A stretch of 64,000 nucleotides of DNA from Candidatus Nanopelagicales bacterium (GTDB lineage: Bacteria; Actinomycetota; Actinomycetes; S36-B12): positions 1 to 64,000 of the forward strand of contig JABAYF010000010.1 of assembly GCA_018609125.1 (NCBI GenBank), written 5' to 3'. Below are positions 35,010-42,706 of this stretch, piece by piece. A program made the position numbers and the translations under genes. Numbering within the stretch: position 1 is the stretch's first letter; every line of letters begins with the position of its first letter. The notes under the pieces were generated by a model. The model did no database searches. It saw only the letters and a program-made list of their open reading frames with translations, and was not told the DNA's origin.

Positions 35010-38000
35010 GTGGGTATTCGCATGTCTGGGGCTGGTCGCCGTTCGTTGGTGGTGGCCACTGCTGCTCTGGTTGTACCTGCCACCCTCGCCCTGCCGGTCG
35101 TAGACTTCAGCGGGTTCAGTGCTGCCCTGGGCAACCAGGACCCGGTCACGCCCACGGTGGCAAGCATCGCTTTGGCCGAGGTGGACCCCGATGGCCTCAT
35201 CGATTCCCCCGCATCAGGGGATGTCGTGCCCGTCATTGGCGATCCCAACGGCACGGTTCATGACCACACCGACGATCACCGTGGCGAAACTGACAGTGCT
35301 GACGCTGAGACTGACAGTGCGATCGGGCCGGCCTCGGAAGGTCTTGTTCCTGCCGCGGTAACCGCGCAGACGTCGACCGACCCGTTCGGACTGGTGGGAA
35401 TCACCGCGGCTGATGCCTTTGATCCACAAACCCGGATTGTGATTCGGATCAAGGAGGAGGACGGCTGGAGCGATTGGGCCCAGCTTCCCCTGAGCGAGCA
35501 CCGGCCTGATCCGGGCACGGCGGAGGCAGAATCGGTCCGATACGCCACTGAGCCGCTGGCAACCAATGGCGCCGACGGGGTTCAGGTCCGCATCGACACC
35601 CCTGATGGCCGCGTACCAACAGACACCCAACTCACCATGATCGATAATCCGGTCACCGAACAGGACGGCCGGTTGGGCACCCGGTCGGTTCCTGTTGATT
35701 CGGCCGCTGCAGCGGCAGCAAAACCCACCATCATCACCCGGGCCCAGTGGGGTGCAGATGAGTCGCTGCGACGTGGGACCACCACCTATGCCGACACCGT
35801 CAAGGTGGCCTTCGTGCACCATGTGGTGTCCAGCAATAACTACAGCGAAGGTCAAGCAGCACAGCAGATGCGTAACGTCTACTCCTGGTTCACCCAGGGC
35901 ATTGGCGTGAATGATTTTGGTTACAACTTTGTCGTCGATCGGTTCGGCAATATCTACGAGGGCCGCGCTGGCGGTATTGATGCGGCCGTTAACGGTGCCC
36001 ATACCCAGGGCTTCAATACGCAGACTTTTGCTGTTTCCTTTCTTGGCAACGCCGACACGCTAGACCCATCGCGCTCTGCGGGTGATCGGATCGTCAATGC
36101 CTTTGCCGATCTCATCGCCTGGAAATTTGCTGTTCACCACGTGAATCCCAACGCCACCGCCGTGCTGACATCCTCCGGCCCCGGCCCGGGTCAGGGTGGC
36201 ACTTCCATGTACTGGCCCGGCGTCAAGGTTTCCTCACCAACGATTGCCGGCCACGGCGACATCGGCAACACGTCGTGCCCGGGTGACTTCCTACGCCCCT
36301 CCATCCCCAAAATTCGGCAATTGGTGGCCCAGCGCGAAGGAGCGACGTTCTACACCCCATCCGTGTCTGGCTCAGGCATGTCGTGGGGTTCGGGAAGTTC
36401 GATTGTCGTTTCCCCGGATGCCACCGACGCGTCGAACTTCACGATGACGTTGACGTCAGCGTGTGGCGATGTTGTGCGCACAGTTCGGGAAGATTCCACC
36501 GGCTCCGGGCGCGTGGCGCTGAGTTGGAACGGCAAAGATGATCGCGGTCGCAGTGTGCCGCCCGGTCGGTATACCGCCACGGTCACGGGGAAATCAGGTG
36601 GCGAAAGTTTTTATCCGTGGAGCGCCGATGTGCGCATTTCGTCGGGCCCGGGTTCACCTCCAGATCCGTGTTCGCCACCGACGGAGTTCACCGTCACCGG
36701 CACCGGATACGGGCACGGGGTGGGGTTGTCCCAGTGGGGTGCGCTTGGCCAAGCACAAGAAGGCCGCAGTGCCGAGCAGATTTTGACCCACTACTTCCCC
36801 GGTACACAGGTGCAACCCGTCAGTGAAGACGTCGACCTGCGCATTGGTTTACTGCACCAGGTGAGTTTTGCTCAGGTGCGCACCGAGGCGATCTCGGGCA
36901 GCGGCGGGCTCGAACTGCAACTGGGTAATCGCGTGGCCCCCGGCATTCCCGGTGCGACCTACAATTTCGCCCCGGATGGTGCCTACGTCCAAATCAAGGC
37001 CAGCGTCAATGGCACACAGACCACCATTGGCCGGGCTAAGAACCTCACCATCCGCTGGTCGGGCACGGCCGATCCCGGGACCACCGGCACCTCACCCACC
37101 CTGCTTAATGTGATCGGTCCGGGGGAGTCCTTCGCCACTCCACGTCATCGCTACCGCTACGGCACAGTGGAGATTTCCAGCCTGGGCACCTCAGCGGGTA
37201 AACGCTTGTCGGTGGTGAACGTGCTGGATATGTCTTCCTATTTGAAGGGCATCGCGGAGGTTCCGGCGAGCTGGCCGGCGCCTGCCCTGGATGCTCAAAC
37301 GATTGCATCACGCTCCTATGCCCTGGCTAAATACAACGCCGGTGTTCGCGCTGCTTGTGACTGCCACATGGATGACGGCGGCGGTCCTTACTTTGATCAG
37401 ACGTTCCACGCCTACGCCGTTGAATCTGGCCCGAGTGGCAGCAGGTGGGTTCAATCTGTTCAGCGCACGTCGTCGGGGACGACCGGGACCGTAGTCACCT
37501 ATCAGGGCCAACCCATCCCGGCGTTCTACACCGCGGCAACGGGTGGACGCACCCAGTCCAGCTCAGATGTCTGGGGTGGCGCGGGCTACCCCTGGGCGCG
37601 CGGCGTGGATGATCGATGGAGCACCACGGTGACCGGCAACCCCTATAAGTCGTGGTCGGTTACCGCATCGCAGGCGCGGATGGGTCAGATCTTTGGCGTC
37701 TCCGACATCATGACCGTTCAGGTGTCGGCGACCTTGGACTCAGGTGCTGCGGGAACCGTCACCGCCAAAACTTACGACGGGCGCTCGTCCTCGGTTTCCG
37801 GCACATCGTTCCGGTCAGCGCTCGGGTTGCGGTCTACCTACCTCATCGGTGTCTCATCCGATCAGGGCTCCGGTAGTGGCGGCACATCGCCGAGCCCGAC
37901 TCCTGGACCCTCTCAGCCAACCGGCGAGCCTGTGTCGGTCACGCTGCTGAAGCGCCCCACGGGTAAAACCATTGAGGGCGGCACCGTGCTGCTCAAGGGG

Positions 38001-38597
38001 CGCATCAAAACGATGCGCGATGGCTTGATCGTTCAGCGGCAGGTCCGCTGGGGATCTTTTTCCTGGCAGGACCGAGAACGTCGCACGGCCGACGCTGCGG
38101 GGCGTTACACCTTCACCCTTGCTGATATCGGTCCGGTGGGTACCACCTACTACTGGCGCACCCTGATCTTTGATGGCTCGGAACTGGTGGGCACGAGTCC
38201 AGAACGCAAAGCTACGATAAGCGCTCAGTCGAGTAGTTCCGGTGGCTCAAACGGCGGGGATTCTCCTTCGGATTCCGGGACAACACGGCCTCGCAGCGAT
38301 GTGTCGGTGTCGTTGGTTAAACGTCCCGGTGGCGAAATCAGCGCCGGTGCCACGGTGACACTGCGCGGGCGAGTTGCGCCGCTGAAGAGCGGTGCTGTTG
38401 TTCAACGTCAAGTGAAGTGGGCCGGCACGTCATGGCTCTCGCGTGAAACGATACAACCTGGCGCCAACGGCAGATTTAGATTCACGGTGCCCGATGTTGC
38501 ACCGGCAGGACGTACGTATTCCTGGCGTGTAGTCGTTCTCGAGGGCGGCGAGGTTGTGGCAACAAGTTCGAGCCGTTCCGCCGCCGTCATCTCCTAG
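35010..38597 (+). CDS. Large secreted cell-wall hydrolase: PGRP amidase fused to SpoIID/LytB domain
   Basis: 1195 aa. Signal peptide (residues 1-30), a low-complexity acidic stretch, a beta-rich domain (120-210), then a PGRP/amidase_2 domain (240-440) with Zn ligands His270, His415 and Cys423 (FVHHVV, GHGDIGNTSCPGD) and catalytic Tyr305, so it should be an active N-acetylmuramoyl-L-alanine amidase. A FlgD-type Ig domain (about 475-545, SWNGKDDRGRSVPPGRYTATV) follows. A SpoIID/LytB region comes next, with TGYGHGVGLSQWGALGQAQ at 565-583 and the catalytic-Glu motif YLKGIAEVPASWP (Glu750), then YTAATGGRTQSSSDVWG. Two homologous repeats of about 95 aa end the protein (974-1070 and about 1095-1195). 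GTG 35010 is 12 nt after GGAGG; ATG 35022 is possible. Confidence 0.92.
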   Translation: MGIRMSGAGRRSLVVATAALVVPATLALPVVDFSGFSAALGNQDPVTPTVASIALAEVDPDGLIDSPASGDVVPVIGDPNGTVHDHTDDHRGETDSADAETDSAIGPASEGLVPAAVTAQTSTDPFGLVGITAADAFDPQTRIVIRIKEEDGWSDWAQLPLSEHRPDPGTAEAESVRYATEPLATNGADGVQVRIDTPDGRVPTDTQLTMIDNPVTEQDGRLGTRSVPVDSAAAAAAKPTIITRAQWGADESLRRGTTTYADTVKVAFVHHVVSSNNYSEGQAAQQMRNVYSWFTQGIGVNDFGYNFVVDRFGNIYEGRAGGIDAAVNGAHTQGFNTQTFAVSFLGNADTLDPSRSAGDRIVNAFADLIAWKFAVHHVNPNATAVLTSSGPGPGQGGTSMYWPGVKVSSPTIAGHGDIGNTSCPGDFLRPSIPKIRQLVAQREGATFYTPSVSGSGMSWGSGSSIVVSPDATDASNFTMTLTSACGDVVRTVREDSTGSGRVALSWNGKDDRGRSVPPGRYTATVTGKSGGESFYPWSADVRISSGPGSPPDPCSPPTEFTVTGTGYGHGVGLSQWGALGQAQEGRSAEQILTHYFPGTQVQPVSEDVDLRIGLLHQVSFAQVRTEAISGSGGLELQLGNRVAPGIPGATYNFAPDGAYVQIKASVNGTQTTIGRAKNLTIRWSGTADPGTTGTSPTLLNVIGPGESFATPRHRYRYGTVEISSLGTSAGKRLSVVNVLDMSSYLKGIAEVPASWPAPALDAQTIASRSYALAKYNAGVRAACDCHMDDGGGPYFDQTFHAYAVESGPSGSRWVQSVQRTSSGTTGTVVTYQGQPIPAFYTAATGGRTQSSSDVWGGAGYPWARGVDDRWSTTVTGNPYKSWSVTASQARMGQIFGVSDIMTVQVSATLDSGAAGTVTAKTYDGRSSSVSGTSFRSALGLRSTYLIGVSSDQGSGSGGTSPSPTPGPSQPTGEPVSVTLLKRPTGKTIEGGTVLLKGRIKTMRDGLIVQRQVRWGSFSWQDRERRTADAAGRYTFTLADIGPVGTTYYWRTLIFDGSELVGTSPERKATISAQSSSSGGSNGGDSPSDSGTTRPRSDVSVSLVKRPGGEISAGATVTLRGRVAPLKSGAVVQRQVKWAGTSWLSRETIQPGANGRFRFTVPDVAPAGRTYSWRVVVLEGGEVVATSSSRSAAVIS

Positions 38598-38608
38598 CCG
38601 AACCCACA

Positions 38609-39382
38609 TCATGTGCCGTACGTTGCGGTGATTCCCTCGCTGTTGCGAATGTGATCGACCGCACCGGCATCTTCTCCCGTATGAGGGTGCATTAGCACCA
38701 CTGCCGCGTCAGCAATGAGAGGCACTGCGAGAAGCAGCAACCACTGCTCGAGTACATCTGCGGGGTCTGGCGGCGCAGTCACCAGGAGGCGTCCACCTGC
38801 CCTGAGCCCGCACTCCGCAGCGATCCCGCGTGCTTGGGTGGACACCTGGGCGTTGGTCGACGGTTGACGGTTGTACCGCAGGGCAATCGCATCATTACCC
38901 GGCCAGACATGGGGGGTGAAAAAGTCTGCATGAGCTCGGGCCGCAATCGCGGCGTCGACGGCATGATCAGGCAGCGGATCGGTTGAGGGTAAACCAAAAG
39001 GTGCCAGCGATACCGCGATGATCTCGGAGCCCTGGGCCTCAATCGCGCGGCTGCTATCGATCACGGTCGTGGAATTCGCATCGAGTGGCCCTAGCTCAGC
39101 CACGGCCCCGACCAGGGACAGCGCCGCGCACCAGATGGAGGACTGCCAGTGCCGAGGCAGATCGACGTTCACGTAATCCCCGGGCTGTATGTCGAGTTCA
39201 TCACGCAGCAGCCCCGCGGCTTTGGCGGCACCGTTGGCCACGCTGGCGGCAGATAATTCCATGCGCCCAGCGTCTTGATCGAGATAGGTAACCAACGGGC
39301 GACCAGGATCGCTGCGAGTGCGATCAACAAGTTGCCGAGCGATCGAATCGCCCGCGGTGTGAGGTGGCGCCATCCAGGTCAT
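38609..39382 (-). CDS. TIGR03089 family protein (AMP-binding-like fragment)
   Basis: 257 aa from ATG 39382; a longer frame to 39526 overlaps the DUF3039 gene. It resembles the N-terminal half of acyl/aryl adenylate-forming enzymes (RPLVTYLDQDAGRMELSAASVANGAAKAAGLLRDELDIQPGDYV and AALSLVGAVAELGPLD) but lacks the A5-A10 core motifs needed for adenylation. It is therefore probably not an acyl-CoA synthetase. This actinobacterial family is common near LCP and wall genes and has no known role. TAACGT (39390-39395 minus) lies 7 nt before the ATG. It ends 11 bp from the large hydrolase gene. Confidence 0.82.
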   Translation of the reverse strand: MTWMAPPHTAGDSIARQLVDRTRSDPGRPLVTYLDQDAGRMELSAASVANGAAKAAGLLRDELDIQPGDYVNVDLPRHWQSSIWCAALSLVGAVAELGPLDANSTTVIDSSRAIEAQGSEIIAVSLAPFGLPSTDPLPDHAVDAAIAARAHADFFTPHVWPGNDAIALRYNRQPSTNAQVSTQARGIAAECGLRAGGRLLVTAPPDPADVLEQWLLLLAVPLIADAAVVLMHPHTGEDAGAVDHIRNSEGITATYGT

Positions 39383-39395
39383 GGCTAAGACGTTA
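39383..39395 (-). promoter_or_regulatory. -10 hexamer TAACGT for the TIGR03089 gene
   Basis: Minus-strand TAACGT (39395-39390), 7 nt, ATG 39382. No ribosome binding site is seen. Confidence 0.5.
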
Positions 39396-39427
39396 GGGCA
39401 CCGACCCCGGCCCCGGCACAATCGTCC

Positions 39428-39440
39428 TAGACTCTCTGAC
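39428..39440 (+). promoter_or_regulatory. -10 hexamer TAGACT for the DUF3039 gene
   Basis: TAGACT (39428-39433), 7 nt, ATG 39441. No ribosome binding site is seen. Confidence 0.5.
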
Positions 39441-39743
39441 ATGAGCGCACCCATTGACCCGCTCGACCCGCTGCCCAGTATCGAAGGCGGCGGCAGCACG
39501 CTGCTGGATGAGCGACGGACCTCCACCGACGACGGCGATCATGAACGTTTCGCCCACTACGTAAAGAAAGACAAGATCTTAGAAAGCGCGGTGTCCGGTC
39601 AGCCCGTGCGCGCGCTGTGCGGCAAAAAATGGGTGCCCGGCCGAGACCCGTCGCGGTTTCCGGTGTGCCCGGATTGTCAGCAGATTTACCAGGGGCTACC
39701 GCCGGGGGGAAGCAGTGGCAGTGGCAGTGGCGGCTCGAACTGA
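39441..39743 (+). CDS. DUF3039 protein (putative small zinc-ribbon)
   Basis: 100 aa, an actinobacterial family of unknown function. The core DDGDHERFAHYVKKDKILES...ALCGKKWVPGRDPSRFPVCPDCQQIY is highly characteristic. The single Cys of ALCGKKW, the CPDC pair and the His in DHERFAHY could make a zinc site (inference). The C-terminal tail is Gly/Ser-rich. The stop codon TGA overlaps a possible CTG start of the MFS gene. The leaderless-type -10 supports ATG 39441. Confidence 0.85.
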   Translation: MSAPIDPLDPLPSIEGGGSTLLDERRTSTDDGDHERFAHYVKKDKILESAVSGQPVRALCGKKWVPGRDPSRFPVCPDCQQIYQGLPPGGSSGSGSGGSN

Positions 39744-41119
39744 ACGTAGCTAGCCGCGGCGGCATCTTTGCTGCTTCGCACCGATCCACCACCATCGGAA
39801 TCATCGTCGCCATGACCCTGGTGGCATTCGAGGGGATCGCCGTCGCCACGGTCATGCCGGTAGTGGGCCGTGAACTCAATGGCCTTCAGATCTATTCGTG
39901 GGCGTTCTCCGCCTATGTTGGCGCCTCCCTGGTGGGCATGGTGAGTTCTGGCGTGTGGTCTGACCGCATCGGCCCCCGTCACCCCTTTGTGTTGGGCGCC
40001 ATCATTTTTGGCACCGGAGCCTTGCTATCGGGTAGCGCCCCAACGATGGGGTGGCTCATCGTTGGCCGCGGTATCCAGGGACTCGGCGGCGGTGCTTTAA
40101 TCGTCGCGCTTTACGTCGTTATTGGGCGCGGCTATGACGAACGTTTGCGCCCCAAGGCTTTTTCAGTGCTTTCGGCCGCCTGGGTGATTCCTGCACTCGT
40201 AGGCCCCGTGGTGGCCGGCTGGCTCACCGAGGTCGCCACATGGCGATGGGCTTTCTGGCTGGTACCCGTTGTCATCATTTGGCCACTGGTGGCCCTGCGT
40301 CCAGCCCTGATCAGTCATTCAGGGGGAACCGGTGAGCGAGGGCGCAGCAGCAGACCCTGGTGGGCGCTCACCGCAGCGGTGGGTTTGACTGGAATTCAGG
40401 TGGGTCTGGTGCGACCAGCTGGTGTGTCACCGTGGCTAGCGCTCATCGCGGGGGTTGTTGGTTTCGGTCTACTCCTTCCGGCTGCGCGGATCCTGCTTCC
40501 TGCAGGTGCGCTGCGGTTGGCTCGCGGATTACCCACCACGGTGGTCATGCGGGGGATTCTCGCGGGCACGTTTTTCGCATCCGAGGCGTTTCTACCGCTC
40601 GCCCTGGTGCAATTGCGGGGTGTTTCGGTGACGTGGGCTGGCTTGACCCTCGCGGTGGCATCAGCGGGCTGGATCGCCGGATCAGCGTGGCAGAGCCGGT
40701 TGCCTGGTGAGGTTGACCGCGCTCGAGCGGTGCAGTTGGGCACGTCGTTGGTGGCTGTGGGTCTGGCTACGTTGCCGCTATGTCTGATACCGGCGCTACC
40801 GGTGTGGACCTGCGTGGGCTCATGGCTCATCGGAGCGCTGGGCATGGGGTTATGTTTCCCGTCGATCAATGTTCAAACCCTGCGGTTGTCTGCTAAAGCT
40901 AATCAGGGGCGCAACTCCTCCGGACTGCAAATCAGCGACGCGATCTTCACCGCGGTGGGACTCGGCGTAGCCGGAGCGATTCACTCGGCAGGAGTGGTCG
41001 GAGGCGGTGCTGATCGCACGACCTACACCGTGATGTGGCTGATCGCTGCCGTGATCGCAGGTATCGCCGCGCTTGTGGTGGCTCGACGAATTACCCCTGT
41101 GGTGCAAGACCAGGGGTGA
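39740..41119 (+). CDS. MFS transporter (drug-efflux type), start codon unclear
   Basis: About 455 aa with 12-14 hydrophobic segments. Motif A-like loop GVWSDRIGPRHPFVLGAI, helix-4 GRGIQGLGGGALIVALYVVIG and motif-C-like SAAWVIPALVGPVVAGW point to a DHA2-like proton antiporter; the substrate is unknown. No ATG/GTG/TTG lies between the DUF3039 stop and ATG 39812, which would cut into the first helix (TTIGIIVAMTLVAFEGIAVATV). Candidates are CTG 39740 (overlapping the upstream TGA as CTGA), TTG 39674 or GTG 39665 deep inside DUF3039, or ATG 39812. The boundary given is the coupled CTG and is tentative. Confidence 0.85.
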   Translation: MNVASRGGIFAASHRSTTIGIIVAMTLVAFEGIAVATVMPVVGRELNGLQIYSWAFSAYVGASLVGMVSSGVWSDRIGPRHPFVLGAIIFGTGALLSGSAPTMGWLIVGRGIQGLGGGALIVALYVVIGRGYDERLRPKAFSVLSAAWVIPALVGPVVAGWLTEVATWRWAFWLVPVVIIWPLVALRPALISHSGGTGERGRSSRPWWALTAAVGLTGIQVGLVRPAGVSPWLALIAGVVGFGLLLPAARILLPAGALRLARGLPTTVVMRGILAGTFFASEAFLPLALVQLRGVSVTWAGLTLAVASAGWIAGSAWQSRLPGEVDRARAVQLGTSLVAVGLATLPLCLIPALPVWTCVGSWLIGALGMGLCFPSINVQTLRLSAKANQGRNSSGLQISDAIFTAVGLGVAGAIHSAGVVGGGADRTTYTVMWLIAAVIAGIAALVVARRITPVVQDQG

Positions 41120-41247
41120 AAGGGCATAACTTGCAAGGGCTCTTGGTTGCGCGGATTTCCAGCACCTGGGGTCTAGGCTGGCCTCGCTAGTCACCCGGCA
41201 ACGGTCACGACATTGATCTCGCCACTATCGCATTCTTGGAGGAACAT

Positions 41248-41880
41248 ATGTCCGGTAACGACTCATCAACGCGGTCTGCAGAGTCGGCCTACGCCAATCC
41301 GCTAGGAAATCTCAGCGCGGCCGATCAAAAAATTCTGATCCGAGCCATCGGTCAAAACTGGTGGGTCCTACTCGGCTTGGGCTTGGTCAGTGCGGTGGTG
41401 GGCGTCCTGCTCATGTTCCGGCCCGCTGGCTCCACCTGGGTCCTGGCTGTCATCTTGGCCGTGTATCTGATTTTGTCCGGCATCTTCAGCATCGTGCGTG
41501 GCTTTGCCACCGGGCTTACCGGTGGCATGCGCGCCATCTTGATCATCGGTGGCGCCATCGGCGTGTTCCTCGGACTGCTCATGTTCCGATTTGGTCCCGA
41601 CGAAAAGATCGAGATCCTCGGCATCTTCTTGGGCGTGTGGTTCCTCTTCGCCGCCATCGAGTCGCTGTTCACCGCGGCGGCCATTACCGATGGTCGCGGC
41701 TGGCAGATTTTCAACGGAATCATCTACCTGCTTGCCGGAATTGTGCTGTTGGCCGCGCCCTACGCCATCGAGGTGTTTGTCTGGGTCGCGGGAATCTGGC
41801 TCGTTGTCATCGGGTTGTTCCAGATCATCACCGCTTTCCGATTGAAGGCAGCTGCTGCAAAAGCTGCCGCCGCCCTGTAG
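41248..41880 (+). CDS. HdeD/DUF308 family membrane protein
   Basis: 210 aa. After a polar N-terminus of about 35 residues there are six hydrophobic helices arranged as tandem two- to three-helix repeats (LVSAVVGVLLMFRPAGSTWVLA; GAIGVFLGLLMFRFGPD; GIVLLAAPYAIEVFVWVAGIW), the DUF308/HdeD pattern. It ends in an Ala/Lys helix. ATG 41248 has GGAGGA (41238-41243) upstream. The E. coli member is linked to acid resistance; no such role is shown here. Confidence 0.87.
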   Translation: MSGNDSSTRSAESAYANPLGNLSAADQKILIRAIGQNWWVLLGLGLVSAVVGVLLMFRPAGSTWVLAVILAVYLILSGIFSIVRGFATGLTGGMRAILIIGGAIGVFLGLLMFRFGPDEKIEILGIFLGVWFLFAAIESLFTAAAITDGRGWQIFNGIIYLLAGIVLLAAPYAIEVFVWVAGIWLVVIGLFQIITAFRLKAAAAKAAAAL

Positions 41881-41911
41881 ATAGCCCCACCGATTCCGTC
41901 ACGCGGGCGAC

Positions 41912-42562
41912 ATGCCAGCTGAAAAGTCCCAGACCCTTGATCGTGGTCTGTATGTCCTTGAACTCCTGGCCAGCACCCCCGAGGGACTGACGGTGACCGA
42001 AATCGCGGCCACCTTGTCCATGGGGAGAACTGTGGTGTACCGGCTCGTGGTCACCCTGGAGGGCCACGGGCTGGTGCGTCGCTCGGCCGATGGTCGGGCT
42101 CGGTTGGGCCTGGCCGTGTTGAGTCTGGCTCACCAAGCTCAACCACTGTTGCGTGAAATTTCCGGTCCGCTTATTCGCGCGCTTGCAGATGCCACGTCGG
42201 CCACCGCATATGTGGGCGTGGTAGACGGGTCAGATTTACTCACCATTGCCGGAGCGGAGCCAGCGGGCGCCGACGTGCATGTGGCTTACCAAATCGGTGC
42301 GCGCACCCCCTTGGAACGGGGCGCAGCCGGTCGAGCCATTCTTGCTGCCCGCACCACCGGCGGGCGGGCACTAGAGCCACCCTGGGTGGTTTCTACCGGG
42401 GATGCGCCAAGTTTTGGGTTCGGGGTGGCCGCGGTCATCCCCGGGGTGAGCGGGCTCGAGGCGGTGGTCGGGGTCATCGCGCTGGTTGAACCCCATGAGC
42501 AAACCCTGGGCCCTCAGGTGGCCCAGACAGCCCAGGAAATCTCAAGGGTGTTGCTGGAATAG
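41912..42562 (+). CDS. IclR-family transcriptional regulator
   Basis: 216 aa. N-terminal winged helix (SQTLDRGLYVLELLASTPEGLTVTEIAATLSMGRTVVYRLVVTLEGHGLVRR) and a C-terminal effector domain with the family segments GARTPLERGAAGRAILA and GVAAVIPGVSGLEAVVGVIAL. About 30-40 residues shorter than typical IclR (250 aa), mostly from the effector domain, which retains its core. Target unknown; neighbours (DUF308, GH18) give no clear catabolic link. Confidence 0.9.
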   Translation: MPAEKSQTLDRGLYVLELLASTPEGLTVTEIAATLSMGRTVVYRLVVTLEGHGLVRRSADGRARLGLAVLSLAHQAQPLLREISGPLIRALADATSATAYVGVVDGSDLLTIAGAEPAGADVHVAYQIGARTPLERGAAGRAILAARTTGGRALEPPWVVSTGDAPSFGFGVAAVIPGVSGLEAVVGVIALVEPHEQTLGPQVAQTAQEISRVLLE

Positions 42563-42706
42563 CGCTCAACCCGCAAGATTTCCTCTAGTTCTCGTCGTAG
42601 CGCAGCCATGATGAACCAGAAACACTGCGTCCGCGTCGTACGGTGTAGGTATGGCGCCTTACCGGCGTGAGGGGACCGTTGCTGAACAACTCGAAGGGGA
42701 CAACAC

